Positions 1-6,115 of a stretch of 6,805 bases of DNA are shown here, one piece after another. Numbering within the stretch: position 1 is the first letter of the stretch; each line of letters starts with the position of its first letter. The DNA is from Candidatus Methanofastidiosia archaeon (GTDB lineage: Archaea > Methanobacteriota_B > Thermococci > Methanofastidiosales > Methanofastidiosaceae): assembly GCA_003558335.1 (NCBI GenBank), contig PWMA01000084.1:1-6805 (forward strand), in the 5' to 3' direction. Made by a program: the position numbers and the translations under genes. The notes under the pieces were generated by a model. It did not search any database. It was not told where the DNA came from and worked only from the letters and a program-made list of their open reading frames with translations.

Positions 1-558
1 ACCGGGGGGATGCTGAAAAAGGAAGGTTATGTCATAGGCAGTAAGAGTGTTATAGACGGTAGGGAGGAATATGCCTCTATAGTTTTTCCATATCACAGAA
101 AAAATCTAAAAGGAGTTCTATCACTTTCGCCAGGGGAAAAGATTGATATTAAAGGGCAGAAGATCCAAGCTCTAAAAACTAAACACTCAGATCCATTTGC
201 TATTGGTTTTAAAATTGATACCGAATATGGAATCATAACATACACTTCAGATACTGAGTATTTTAACGATATGATAGATCAATATATGAATTCAAGAATA
301 CTAATTCTAAACGTTACAAGGCCCAGTGCTGATAGAATTCCATTTCACCTGACTACAGAAGATGCAATAAAAATTATTAAAAAGGTAAATCCCGAAATTG
401 TCGTAATTACACATATTGGTTATAAAATGCATCTGAAAGGAGCAGAAGACGAGCGAAAATATATTGAGAAAAACTGTGGGATTAAGACGCTGATTGCGGA
501 CGATGGATTAAAAATTTATATGGATGGAAAAATTAGCTACCAAGGAGCGTTGAAGTAA
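1..558 (+). CDS. MBL-fold metal-dependent hydrolase, C-terminal part (5' end outside window)
   Basis: This is the C-terminal part of a metallo-beta-lactamase-fold hydrolase. The frame is open from base 1 (T-G-G before the first internal ATG at 10), so that ATG is probably not the true start and the gene begins upstream. Visible family features are a conserved KxKHSDP segment (His codon 184-186), the YTSDTEYF strand whose Asp (codon 250-252) would bridge the two metals, the LNVTRP segment, and the ITHIGYKMH segment with the last metal-binding His (codon 412-414). The HxHxDH zinc motif expected nearer the N terminus lies outside the window. As I recall, archaeal homologues are about 250 residues, so some 60-70 are missing. 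The substrate cannot be read from this part; a nuclease or phosphoesterase role is possible. The stop overlaps the valS start by one base, indicating co-transcription. Confidence 0.82.
   Translation, partial: TGGMLKKEGYVIGSKSVIDGREEYASIVFPYHRKNLKGVLSLSPGEKIDIKGQKIQALKTKHSDPFAIGFKIDTEYGIITYTSDTEYFNDMIDQYMNSRILILNVTRPSADRIPFHLTTEDAIKIIKKVNPEIVVITHIGYKMHLKGAEDERKYIEKNCGIKTLIADDGLKIYMDGKISYQGALK
542..547 (+). promoter_or_regulatory. Shine-Dalgarno site of valS
   Basis: AAGGAG lies 10 bases before the valS ATG, within the last codons of the upstream hydrolase gene. It fixes the ATG at 558 as the start and shows that this internal operon gene uses a Shine-Dalgarno sequence, unlike the first genes of other units in the window. 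Confidence 0.75.
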
Positions 559-3164
559 TGCTTGATAAAAACTATGACGGTAAAAATATCGAAAAAAAGT
601 GGCAAAGCTATTGGCACAAGGAAGAGATATTTAACTTTAATTTAGAAAAAGGTGGGAAAATATACGTTGTTGATACACCCCCTCCTTTCACATCTGGTTC
701 GCTCCACATGGGACATGTAATGGACTTTACATGGATTGATTTTGTTCAAAGATATAAAAGAATGAGGGGATTTAATGTCTACTGCCCTCAAGGATTTGAT
801 TGCCACGGACTCCCAACAGAGTTAAAGGTTGAGCATGAATTTAAAATTTCTAAAGAAGATACTGAAGCCTTCATTGAAAAATGTAAAGAGTGGACGGTAC
901 AATGCGTTGAAAGAATGAGGAGGCAGATGACAGACATTGGATATTTTCCTGATTGGTCGAAAATATATTTGACAATGAAACCGGAATATATCAAGCTTAT
1001 TCAAGAAACACTAATTGACTTTTATAAAAAAGGATATCTATACCGAGAAAAACATCCTATTCTTTGGTGCCCAAGATGCATGACCGCCCTTGCAAAGGCT
1101 GAAGTTGGGTATGAAGAAAGAGAAGGAATGCTTTACTTTATCAAAATACCTTTAGATGATGGAAAAGAACATGTGGAAATTGCAACAACAAGACCCGAAC
1201 TATTGCCTTCTTGTGTAGGAGTATTCTTTAATCCCAAAGATCCCAGATATGAAAAGTTTAAAGGTAAAAATGCTATATTGCCTATATTTGGGAGAAAAGT
1301 GCCTATCCTTTCTGATGATGGAGTAGATATGTCCTTTGGTACTGGAGTTGTTTACTGCTGTACTTATGGCGATGAGCAGGACATATTTTGGCAAAAAAAA
1401 TATAATCTTGAGATTATAACCTCATTAACAGACGATGGAAAGATAAAAGCTGGAAAGAACTACGATGGGCTTTCAATTAAAGAAGCAAGGAAAGCCATAT
1501 CATCTGAATTAAAAGATTTAGGATTTCTCATAAAGGAAGAAAAAATTTCTCATCGAGTATTACTTCATGTTGAAAGAGGTTCTTGTAAATCTCCAATAGA
1601 ACTATTACCAATGGAGCAATACTTTATCAAAGTAAGAGATTACAAAAACCACCTTATTGAAAATGGGAAGAAGATAGATTGGTACCCCGATTACATGTAC
1701 GATAGATTTTATGACTGGACAGATTCAATGGATTGGGATTGGATTATATCTAGACAGAGAGTTTTTGGAACACCTGTTCCCTTCTGGAAGTGTGAAGATT
1801 GTGATGCACTAATCCCAGCAAAAAAAGAATGGCTTCCCGTTGACCCAAGATTTGACCTGCCTAAAGAAAAATGCAAATGTGGCTCAAACAACTTTATTGG
1901 CGAGTCAGATGTTTGTGACTGTTGGATTGACTCTTCAGTAACGCCTCTAGCAATTTCAATGTACAATAAAGATGAAGACTTCTTCAGTAAGACGTATCCT
2001 TCTTCTTTAAGGCCACAAGGTTATGAGATTATAAGAACATGGTTTTTTTATACTTTGCTCAGATGTAACTTTATAACCGGTAAAAATCCATGGAATGAAA
2101 CATTAATCCATGGAATGGTTGCTGGGCCTGATGGCAGGAAAATGAGTAAATCATTGGGCAATGTTATTGAACCAGATGAACCTTTAGGCAAATACTGTGC
2201 AGATGCTTTAAGACAGTGGGCGCTACTTGCTTCAAAAGGAGAGGACTTTCCATTTACTTGGAAAGAGATTGAACATGGCAGCAGATTTTTAACAAAGCTT
2301 TGGAATGTATCTAGGTTTATAGAGATGAATTTATCAGATTCAAGGTTAGAAAATATAAGTTTTGATTCACTTACCATATCAGATAGATGGATTCTATCTA
2401 AACTAACTAATTTAATCAAAATTTCTAGAAAGGAACTTGATGATTATAGCTTTGCTTTCGTTTTAAAAGAAATTAGAACATTTTTATGGCATGAAGTTGC
2501 CGATAACTATATTGAAATAGTCAAATACAGGCTTTACAACGACATCAAAAAAGAAGAAGCCCTGTTCACTCTAAAGACTTTACTTAGAAACATACTTGGA
2601 TTAATATCACCTTATACACCTCACATAACTGAAGAAATATACAATGAACTATTTGCATATGAAGGAATTAAAAGCATTCATTTGACAGAATATCCTTCAT
2701 TTGATTTCTATGACAAGGAATCTTTTGATAAGGGAGAGATTCTAAAAGAAATAACTGCTTCAATAAGAAGATACAAGTCAGAAAATAAAATTCCGTTAAA
2801 CGCACCCTTGGATGGGACAATAATATACACAGAAAGAAATTTAGAAGGGACAAATGAAGATATATCACAATCAATGAACATATCTAAGTTAGAAATTAAA
2901 AATGGCAAACCCGATATCGACGAGACGATTCTTGAGGTGGTCCCAAAGTATGAAGTAATAGGTCCTAAGTTTGGAAAAGATGTCCAAAAGATAAAAAGAT
3001 TGCTTGTAGAGAATATATCTGAAATAGAGAAAAATGAAAATATAACTGTAGAAGTATTTGAATTAAGTCGAAATTACATTGAAAGAGTAGAAAGAGAGTT
3101 CTCTAAACAGGGTAAAAAGATTAACGTGATAAAAGACAAGAACTTTATTATTGAAATACTATAA
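558..3164 (+). CDS. valS: valyl-tRNA synthetase (archaeal type)
   Basis: A cytoplasmic class I aminoacyl-tRNA synthetase that attaches valine to tRNA-Val using ATP and hydrolyses mischarged threonyl-tRNA. In order, it shows a Rossmann catalytic half with the HIGH motif as HMGH at residues 50-53, a GFDCHGLPTE segment near 79-88, a zinc knuckle WCPRC at 170-174, a CP1 editing domain with TTRPE at 210-214 and FGTGVV near 260-265, a second cysteine cluster (C412, C415, C439, C441), DCWIDSS at 454-460, and KMSKS at 528-532. An anticodon-binding helical domain runs roughly 610-780, followed by the C-terminal tail seen in archaeal homologues (VIGPKFGK). IleRS was considered, but PPPFTSGSLH, SLGNVIEPDE and the editing-domain motifs fit ValRS. 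At 868 residues it is full length for the archaeal type and shows no frameshift. Start: ATG overlapping the upstream stop, with AAGGAG before it. Confidence 0.97.
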   Translation: MLDKNYDGKNIEKKWQSYWHKEEIFNFNLEKGGKIYVVDTPPPFTSGSLHMGHVMDFTWIDFVQRYKRMRGFNVYCPQGFDCHGLPTELKVEHEFKISKEDTEAFIEKCKEWTVQCVERMRRQMTDIGYFPDWSKIYLTMKPEYIKLIQETLIDFYKKGYLYREKHPILWCPRCMTALAKAEVGYEEREGMLYFIKIPLDDGKEHVEIATTRPELLPSCVGVFFNPKDPRYEKFKGKNAILPIFGRKVPILSDDGVDMSFGTGVVYCCTYGDEQDIFWQKKYNLEIITSLTDDGKIKAGKNYDGLSIKEARKAISSELKDLGFLIKEEKISHRVLLHVERGSCKSPIELLPMEQYFIKVRDYKNHLIENGKKIDWYPDYMYDRFYDWTDSMDWDWIISRQRVFGTPVPFWKCEDCDALIPAKKEWLPVDPRFDLPKEKCKCGSNNFIGESDVCDCWIDSSVTPLAISMYNKDEDFFSKTYPSSLRPQGYEIIRTWFFYTLLRCNFITGKNPWNETLIHGMVAGPDGRKMSKSLGNVIEPDEPLGKYCADALRQWALLASKGEDFPFTWKEIEHGSRFLTKLWNVSRFIEMNLSDSRLENISFDSLTISDRWILSKLTNLIKISRKELDDYSFAFVLKEIRTFLWHEVADNYIEIVKYRLYNDIKKEEALFTLKTLLRNILGLISPYTPHITEEIYNELFAYEGIKSIHLTEYPSFDFYDKESFDKGEILKEITASIRRYKSENKIPLNAPLDGTIIYTERNLEGTNEDISQSMNISKLEIKNGKPDIDETILEVVPKYEVIGPKFGKDVQKIKRLLVENISEIEKNENITVEVFELSRNYIERVEREFSKQGKKINVIKDKNFIIEIL

Positions 3165-3169
3165 AAACA

Positions 3170-3184
3170 TTTTTATATTTTTTT
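3170..3184 (+). terminator. oligo-T terminator of the hydrolase-valS unit
   Basis: Six bases after the valS stop come T5, then ATA, then T7 on the plus strand. Archaeal RNA polymerase terminates at such T-runs without needing a hairpin. The same bases contain the putative truA TATA box, so the element may serve both purposes. Confidence 0.55.
3172..3179 (+). promoter_or_regulatory. truA TATA box
   Basis: TTTATATT is centred about 24 bases before the truA ATG, with the A-rich AAAAAC upstream as a possible BRE. At the archaeal TATA-to-start spacing this puts transcription initiation at or within a few bases of the ATG. There is no Shine-Dalgarno sequence before truA, which fits a leaderless mRNA. 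A second AT-rich block (TTTAAATA, 3182-3189) is too near the ATG to act as the TATA box. Confidence 0.5.
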
Positions 3185-3198
3185 AAATACTTTAGTTA

Positions 3199-3987
3199 AT
3201 GGTTTATCTTAAAGTTGCTTACAATGGAAGAGGATTTTATGGCTCACAAATTCAGCCAAACGTTAGGACTGTCGAAGGCGATATAATCCAAGCTCTAAAT
3301 AACGATGGTATCAAAATTACCAATTATAAATTTTTATCAAGGACGGATAGGGGAGTTTCTGCACTTTCTAATATCTTAAAGCTAGGAACTGAAGAAAATT
3401 TAAACATAAAGAAATTAACACATTCTTTAAAGGACATATGGATATATGGCAAAACAAACAACGAAATGAATTTACCTTTGACTAAAACCTATAGATATTA
3501 TCTTTTTGATAATGATTATGATGAAGATCTTATTGCCAAAAGCCTTTCCCTTTTCGATGGCCATCATGATTTTTTCTCTTTTTCTAAATATGATGGAGCA
3601 GAAGAAACAAAAAGAGCAATTGAAACAAACTATAGGAAAAAGGGATCAATTTATATCCTAGAGTTTAAAGGCAAGGGTTTTTTGTGGCAAATGATTAGGC
3701 GAATTGTTGGTTCTATAGTTGATTATGCAAATGGAAATTTAACTGATGAAAAAATACTATCTGCTTTGAGTGGTAAATCAATAATAAGTACCACTCCTTT
3801 TCCTTCAGAATATCTTTTACTATACGATATTGAAACTAAATGCAATATGGAATATGATGAATACGTCATCCGTATTTTAAAAAAACGATTTAATGATTTA
3901 TTTGCCGATTTTTCTGCAAGAAGTTTATTAGAAAACGAGTGTTTCACATATATGGACGAAACAGAAAAACTTATTAACAGAGATTAG
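3199..3987 (+). CDS. truA: tRNA pseudouridine synthase A
   Basis: TruA converts uridines 38-40 in the anticodon arm of tRNAs to pseudouridine. Visible features are the N-terminal LKVAYNGRGFYGSQIQP segment, the catalytic motif SRTDRGVSA with the nucleophile Asp at residue 50, KTYRYYLF at 96-103 with the conserved Tyr of the active site, GFLWQMIRRIVG at 160-171, and a terminal LLLYDI strand at 206-211. At 262 residues it is of usual length. Odd point: the FHARFSA-like segment that normally precedes YRY is not recognisable here; ENMLPL-type sequence (EMNLPL, 89-94) stands in its place, and the stretch looks a few residues short. The C-terminal 50 residues beyond the last core strand are acidic and of unknown role. 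Start: ATG at 3199, with a TATA box but no Shine-Dalgarno sequence. tRNA-Gln follows 15 bases after the stop on the same strand and may be co-transcribed. Confidence 0.94.
   Translation: MVYLKVAYNGRGFYGSQIQPNVRTVEGDIIQALNNDGIKITNYKFLSRTDRGVSALSNILKLGTEENLNIKKLTHSLKDIWIYGKTNNEMNLPLTKTYRYYLFDNDYDEDLIAKSLSLFDGHHDFFSFSKYDGAEETKRAIETNYRKKGSIYILEFKGKGFLWQMIRRIVGSIVDYANGNLTDEKILSALSGKSIISTTPFPSEYLLLYDIETKCNMEYDEYVIRILKKRFNDLFADFSARSLLENECFTYMDETEKLINRD
3970..3978 (+). promoter_or_regulatory. possible tRNA-Gln TATA box
   Basis: CTTATTAAC within the last codons of truA lies about 29 bases before the mature 5' end of the tRNA, so the tRNA could have its own promoter. Read-through from truA is equally possible; this assignment is weak. 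Confidence 0.3.
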
Positions 3988-4002
3988 GCTTTTGATTTTA
4001 AA

Positions 4003-4075
4003 AGCCGGGTAGGGTAGTGGTCAATCCTTCGAGGCTCTGGACCTTGAGACGGTGGTTCGAATCCGCCCCCGGCTA
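4003..4075 (+). tRNA. tRNA-Gln (anticodon CUG)
   Basis: The sequence folds as a complete cloverleaf. The 7-bp acceptor stem is AGCCGGG with CCCGGCT (4068-4074), with A4075 as the discriminator. The anticodon stem CGAGG/CCTTG encloses the loop CTCTGGA, with anticodon CTG at 4037-4039 reading the CAG codon. The T-stem GGTGG/CCGCC encloses TTCGAAT, and the D-loop carries GG. The variable region is short (AGAC), there is no intron, and CCA is not encoded. The A1-U72 pair is typical of archaeal tRNA-Gln. In archaea this tRNA is normally first charged with glutamate and then amidated by GatDE. The G-U pairs in the anticodon, D and T stems suit a mesophile. Confidence 0.95.
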
Positions 4076-4196
4076 CTGTTCTTTATTAATAAGATAAATA
4101 TAATTTTTCAAAGGAATATAAGAAAAACTTTAAGTCAGATATCAATGAGAAATAAGACTAAGGCAGATGATTTAGAAAATATTTTTAAAGATTAAA
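4076..4196. other. convergent intergenic region
   Basis: This 121-base AT-rich gap lies between the tRNA and the stop of the minus-strand four-cysteine gene. T-rich stretches just after the tRNA (GTTCTTTATT, 4078-4087) and on the minus strand after the four-cysteine gene could act as terminators for the two converging units. I see no conserved coding sequence and no clear RNA structure. Confidence 0.5.
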
Positions 4197-4400
4197 TTAT
4201 CCCCAATCTTCACCATCTATATAAATCCAAAGTTCTCCAGTAAGGGCTGACCTTTCATCACATTTTTGATAGTATTTTTTAAATGTAGTTTTTGTGGAAG
4301 CGGAAATTGAGCATATTCCTATTTCTTTATCATCATCTTTTTGTACAAGATTATCGCAATTAACACAAACATGTGGACCTTTTTTATCTATAAGACTCAT
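4197..4400 (-). CDS. small four-cysteine protein, unknown function
   Basis: A 67-residue protein that I do not recognise. It has CVNC (C12, C15), then C30 in a GIC context, then C47 in a KYYQKCDER context, and a tryptophan-rich acidic end (W58, W66). The CxxC...C...C layout suggests a bound zinc ion or a small iron-sulfur cluster; it loosely recalls short HiPIP-like or zinc-ribbon proteins, but no family assignment is secure. There is no signal peptide or membrane segment. It is transcribed divergently from the wHTH gene across a shared 118-base region. A TATA box (4431-4440) would start transcription about 8 bases before the ATG; AAGGG just upstream is at most a weak ribosome-binding site. 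The regular cysteine spacing and a well-placed promoter argue that the gene is real. Confidence 0.68.
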   Translation of the reverse strand: MSLIDKKGPHVCVNCDNLVQKDDDKEIGICSISASTKTTFKKYYQKCDERSALTGELWIYIDGEDWG

Positions 4401-4430
4401 CTTATCCCTTAAAAGAATTTTTTGTTCTGA

Positions 4431-4440
4431 TTTAAATAAT
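4431..4440 (-). promoter_or_regulatory. TATA box of the four-cysteine gene
   Basis: Read on the minus strand the site is ATTATTTAAA, close to the archaeal TATA consensus. Initiation about 26 bases downstream would fall near 4408, giving a leader of about 8 bases before the ATG at 4400. Confidence 0.5.
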
Positions 4441-4454
4441 TTCCTACTCTAATT

Positions 4455-4474
4455 AGGTATAATTGTTATTACCT
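4455..4474. promoter_or_regulatory. candidate operator palindrome in divergent promoter
   Basis: Inverted half-sites AGGTA (4455-4459) and TACCT (4470-4474) are separated by 10 bases, with one more symmetric A/T pair inside (A4462/T4467). The site lies almost midway between the two divergent TATA boxes, about 15 bases from each. This is a natural position for a dimeric regulator, and the adjacent wHTH protein is the obvious candidate. Five-base arms in AT-rich DNA could occur by chance, so this is tentative. Confidence 0.42.
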
Positions 4475-4489
4475 GGTCTAAAAAGTAAA

Positions 4490-4497
4490 TTATTTAA
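4490..4497 (+). promoter_or_regulatory. TATA box of the wHTH gene
   Basis: TTATTTAA is centred 25-26 bases before the ATG at 4519, with the A-rich AAAAGTAA upstream as a possible BRE. Transcription would then begin at the ATG itself, and no Shine-Dalgarno sequence is present, so the mRNA is probably leaderless. Confidence 0.58.
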
Positions 4498-4518
4498 GGT
4501 TAGAAAAAAATAATAGAT

Positions 4519-5058
4519 ATGGACGATTTAAAAGAACTTTTTTTCAACAGAAAAACGGTCGAAATTTTACTCGCTATGCTAGATGATGAAAAACCCAGAT
4601 ATCCAAAAGTAATCGCTGAGGAAGTAGACTCCATGTATCCCCATGTTTTTAACATACTAAAGGAGTTGGAAGACGTAGATTTGATTGAGTCATATAAAGA
4701 AGGACGAATAAGATACATAAGATTGACCTCTGAAGGTAAAAAAATATCGATAAAATTTAAAGATATATATTCTGAATTAGAAACATTTCAACAAAAGTTT
4801 TCAGAATCGAGAGAAAGAGAAGATGCAATAGCAATGTCAAGATTTAGAGATAATTTAAACTCTATCGAATATCGACTTCTTTCTGAAAAACTTGATAAGA
4901 AAGAAAGTTTTAGAGAAGTCCTGAAACTATCTAAATTACGTACAGAGCTTGAAAGAACAAATTTCAGAAGCGATAAAGATAGAGAAGAAAAGAACAATCT
5001 TCTGAAAAGAATCTATCATATTGAGGAAAAGGCAAAATCTCTCTTGGTAAATTTTTAA
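4519..5058 (+). CDS. winged helix-turn-helix protein with C-terminal helical tail
   Basis: A 179-residue cytoplasmic protein, probably a transcription regulator. Residues 1-75 form a winged helix: helix 1 about 6-22, helix 2 about 28-36 (YPKVIAEEV), recognition helix about 38-51 (MYPHVFNILKELED), and a wing with a basic turn and beta strands about 56-70 (ESYKEGRIRYIRLT), followed by the SEGKK segment typical of MarR/ArsR-like archaeal regulators. Residues 76-179 are highly charged, almost free of proline and glycine, and predicted to be helical; they probably form a coiled coil for dimerisation. No ligand-binding residues or membrane segments are visible. The gene is divergent from the four-cysteine gene, with a palindrome between them, suggesting autoregulation and control of that neighbour. 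Its stop codon overlaps the stop of the next gene on the opposite strand. The exact family is not recognised. Confidence 0.82.
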   Translation: MDDLKELFFNRKTVEILLAMLDDEKPRYPKVIAEEVDSMYPHVFNILKELEDVDLIESYKEGRIRYIRLTSEGKKISIKFKDIYSELETFQQKFSESREREDAIAMSRFRDNLNSIEYRLLSEKLDKKESFREVLKLSKLRTELERTNFRSDKDREEKNNLLKRIYHIEEKAKSLLVNF

Positions 5059-5414
5059 GAACTTTTTCTTTCACTATAGATTGTGAGAAAATCCATCCAA
5101 GCAGTTTCAAAACCCTTTTCTTCTTCAGTTCTAAAGGCATCTGAAGCCTTTTTTGTAGACTCAAGAAGCAGTTTCTTTATGTTTCTTTTGTCAAACTCTT
5201 TTGAAATAATATTACAAATAATAGAATCTTTGTCATTTTTTTCTACAGATGTAACTATACCATTAATGGCTTTGGCATAACCTTTATTGAACTCCTTTTC
5301 TCCCAGATCTCCTGCTATTTGAATATAGCTTTCTCTAGCTTTTTTCATATCTCCATTTTCAAGGTAAGATACCAACAACTTTAATCTAAGCTTTATCTTT
5401 TCCAAACAAATCAC
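5055..5414 (-). CDS. small helical archaeal protein of unknown function, coupled to flpA
   Basis: A protein of up to 119 residues, apparently all alpha-helical, with no membrane segment and no catalytic motif. The N-terminal helix carries KLRLKLLVSYLENGDMKKARE, resembling the first helix of repeat-like helical proteins; the middle has FNKGYAKAINGIV (42-54) and the C terminus has the pattern FxxExExGFETAWMDFL (94-110). I believe similar short proteins occur in other euryarchaea, but cannot name a family. It overlaps the end of flpA by 4 bases, so the two are surely co-transcribed and probably translationally coupled; a role near rRNA or tRNA processing is only an association guess. Two starts are possible: GTG at 5414, or TTG at 5405, which stands 5 bases after AAGGTGA and would give 116 residues. 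Its stop codon overlaps that of the convergent wHTH gene. Confidence 0.78.
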   Translation of the reverse strand: MICLEKIKLRLKLLVSYLENGDMKKARESYIQIAGDLGEKEFNKGYAKAINGIVTSVEKNDKDSIICNIISKEFDKRNIKKLLLESTKKASDAFRTEEEKGFETAWMDFLTIYSERKSS

Positions 5415-5417
5415 CTT
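5411..5417 (-). promoter_or_regulatory. Shine-Dalgarno-like AAGGTGA bearing on the start of the small helical gene
   Basis: On the minus strand AAGGTGA matches the 16S anti-Shine-Dalgarno complement well and contains the flpA stop codon. It also contains the GTG at 5414, so it cannot serve that codon; it is well placed for the in-frame TTG at 5405-5403. Confidence 0.5.
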
Positions 5418-6061
5418 AACTTTGCTATTATAACAATATGATCCTTTTCATAAGGCGAAAGATTAATTGTTTCAACTATATTAAAATCTTTTTCCATCTG
5501 CTTTATTTCTTTTTTAAATACTTCTTCAGAGGACTTACTTGAATCTATGCTTTTCGCCTTTACGCAATAGATTACTGTACCTCCTTTTTTTAAATATGTC
5601 GTGTTTTTCATGAGAATCTTATATTGATGTTTTTGTGCAACGTCTTGATAAATCAAGTCAACTGCTTCCAATAGTCCAGAATACAAGTGTGGATTAGAAG
5701 CATCTTCTAAGATGGGATAGACATTGTCTCTCATTTCACTTATGTTCAGAAACTGTCTCATACTTCTTTCAGAACTTTCAACGGAAAATATCTTTCCATT
5801 TTCAACTATGTCAGATATATGGGAAACTGTAGTCCCTGTAGCGGCACCAAGATACAATATCTTAGAATCTTTTTTCAACGGTAGATCTTTGTAACCCTTC
5901 ATTATAACTGCAGCTAGTTTAGATCTTCGCGGGTTCCATTCCCTTAATTCCATACCCTTGAAATCAACTAACTTTTCTCCATATACTTTCTCCCCTCTGA
6001 TAAGGTTTTTTGTATAAAGTTTGTTGCCATCAATAAAAATGTTTGTAAAAATCTCTTCCAT
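5411..6061 (-). CDS. flpA: fibrillarin-like rRNA/tRNA 2'-O-methyltransferase
   Basis: FlpA is the SAM-dependent catalytic subunit of the archaeal box C/D ribonucleoprotein; with Nop5, L7Ae and guide RNAs it methylates ribose 2'-hydroxyls in pre-rRNA and some tRNAs. A small N-terminal beta domain (1-45) precedes the Rossmann methyltransferase domain. The SAM-binding motif I is ILYLGAATGTTVSHI (68-82), followed by FSVESSERS (92-100) and the YQDVAQ motif (138-143). The four residues of the fibrillarin active site are present: K48 (RRSKLA), D140, K168 (CVKAKSID) and H208 (EKDHIV). The length of 216 residues is slightly shorter than the roughly 230 usual. In many archaea flpA adjoins nop5; here nop5 is not in the window, and the downstream partner is a small helical protein. 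Start: ATG at 6061, with a TATA box 27 bases upstream and no Shine-Dalgarno sequence, suggesting a leaderless mRNA. Confidence 0.96.
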   Translation of the reverse strand: MEEIFTNIFIDGNKLYTKNLIRGEKVYGEKLVDFKGMELREWNPRRSKLAAVIMKGYKDLPLKKDSKILYLGAATGTTVSHISDIVENGKIFSVESSERSMRQFLNISEMRDNVYPILEDASNPHLYSGLLEAVDLIYQDVAQKHQYKILMKNTTYLKKGGTVIYCVKAKSIDSSKSSEEVFKKEIKQMEKDFNIVETINLSPYEKDHIVIIAKLR

Positions 6062-6084
6062 TAAATTTACTAATCTATTGGGAC

Positions 6085-6092
6085 TATAAAAG
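6085..6092 (-). promoter_or_regulatory. flpA TATA box
   Basis: Read on the minus strand the site is CTTTTATA, centred about 27 bases before the flpA ATG, with AGAAATA just upstream as a BRE-like element. Initiation would fall at or next to the ATG. Confidence 0.58.
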
Positions 6093-6100
6093 TATTTCTA

Positions 6101-6110
6101 AATAAAAAAA
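6101..6110 (-). terminator. oligo-T terminator after the DUF454 gene
   Basis: On the minus strand T7 followed by ATT begins 5 bases after the stop codon of the DUF454-type gene. A T-run of this kind is enough for archaeal termination. It separates that gene from flpA, whose TATA box follows within 10 bases. Confidence 0.55.
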
Positions 6111-6115
6111 GCCAA

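Noticed and set aside
788..2908. Minus-strand open frames within valS.
   Set aside because: They lie antisense to a full, conserved synthetase gene, have no family motifs and are shadows of its codon pattern.
558..3164. Isoleucyl-tRNA synthetase as an alternative identity, suggested by the DCHGLP segment.
   Set aside because: The motifs PPPFTSGSLHMGH, TTRPELLPSCVGVF, DCWIDSSVTPL and KMSKSLGNV, and the archaeal ValRS-type tail, all fit ValRS.
4145..4195. A 16-codon plus-strand frame starting ATG at 4145 and ending at 4195 between the tRNA and the four-cysteine gene.
   Set aside because: It is very short, lacks a convincing ribosome-binding site or TATA box at the right distance, and its composition is that of the AT-rich spacer.
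4003..4196. tRNA-Gln as an integration site for a mobile element.
   Set aside because: No repeat of the tRNA 3' end, integrase or foreign gene block follows; the next genes look native.
4076..4518. A box C/D guide RNA in the intergenic regions, prompted by the presence of flpA.
   Set aside because: No properly spaced RTGATGA and CTGA pair was found; isolated GATGA-like or CTGA strings are not enough.
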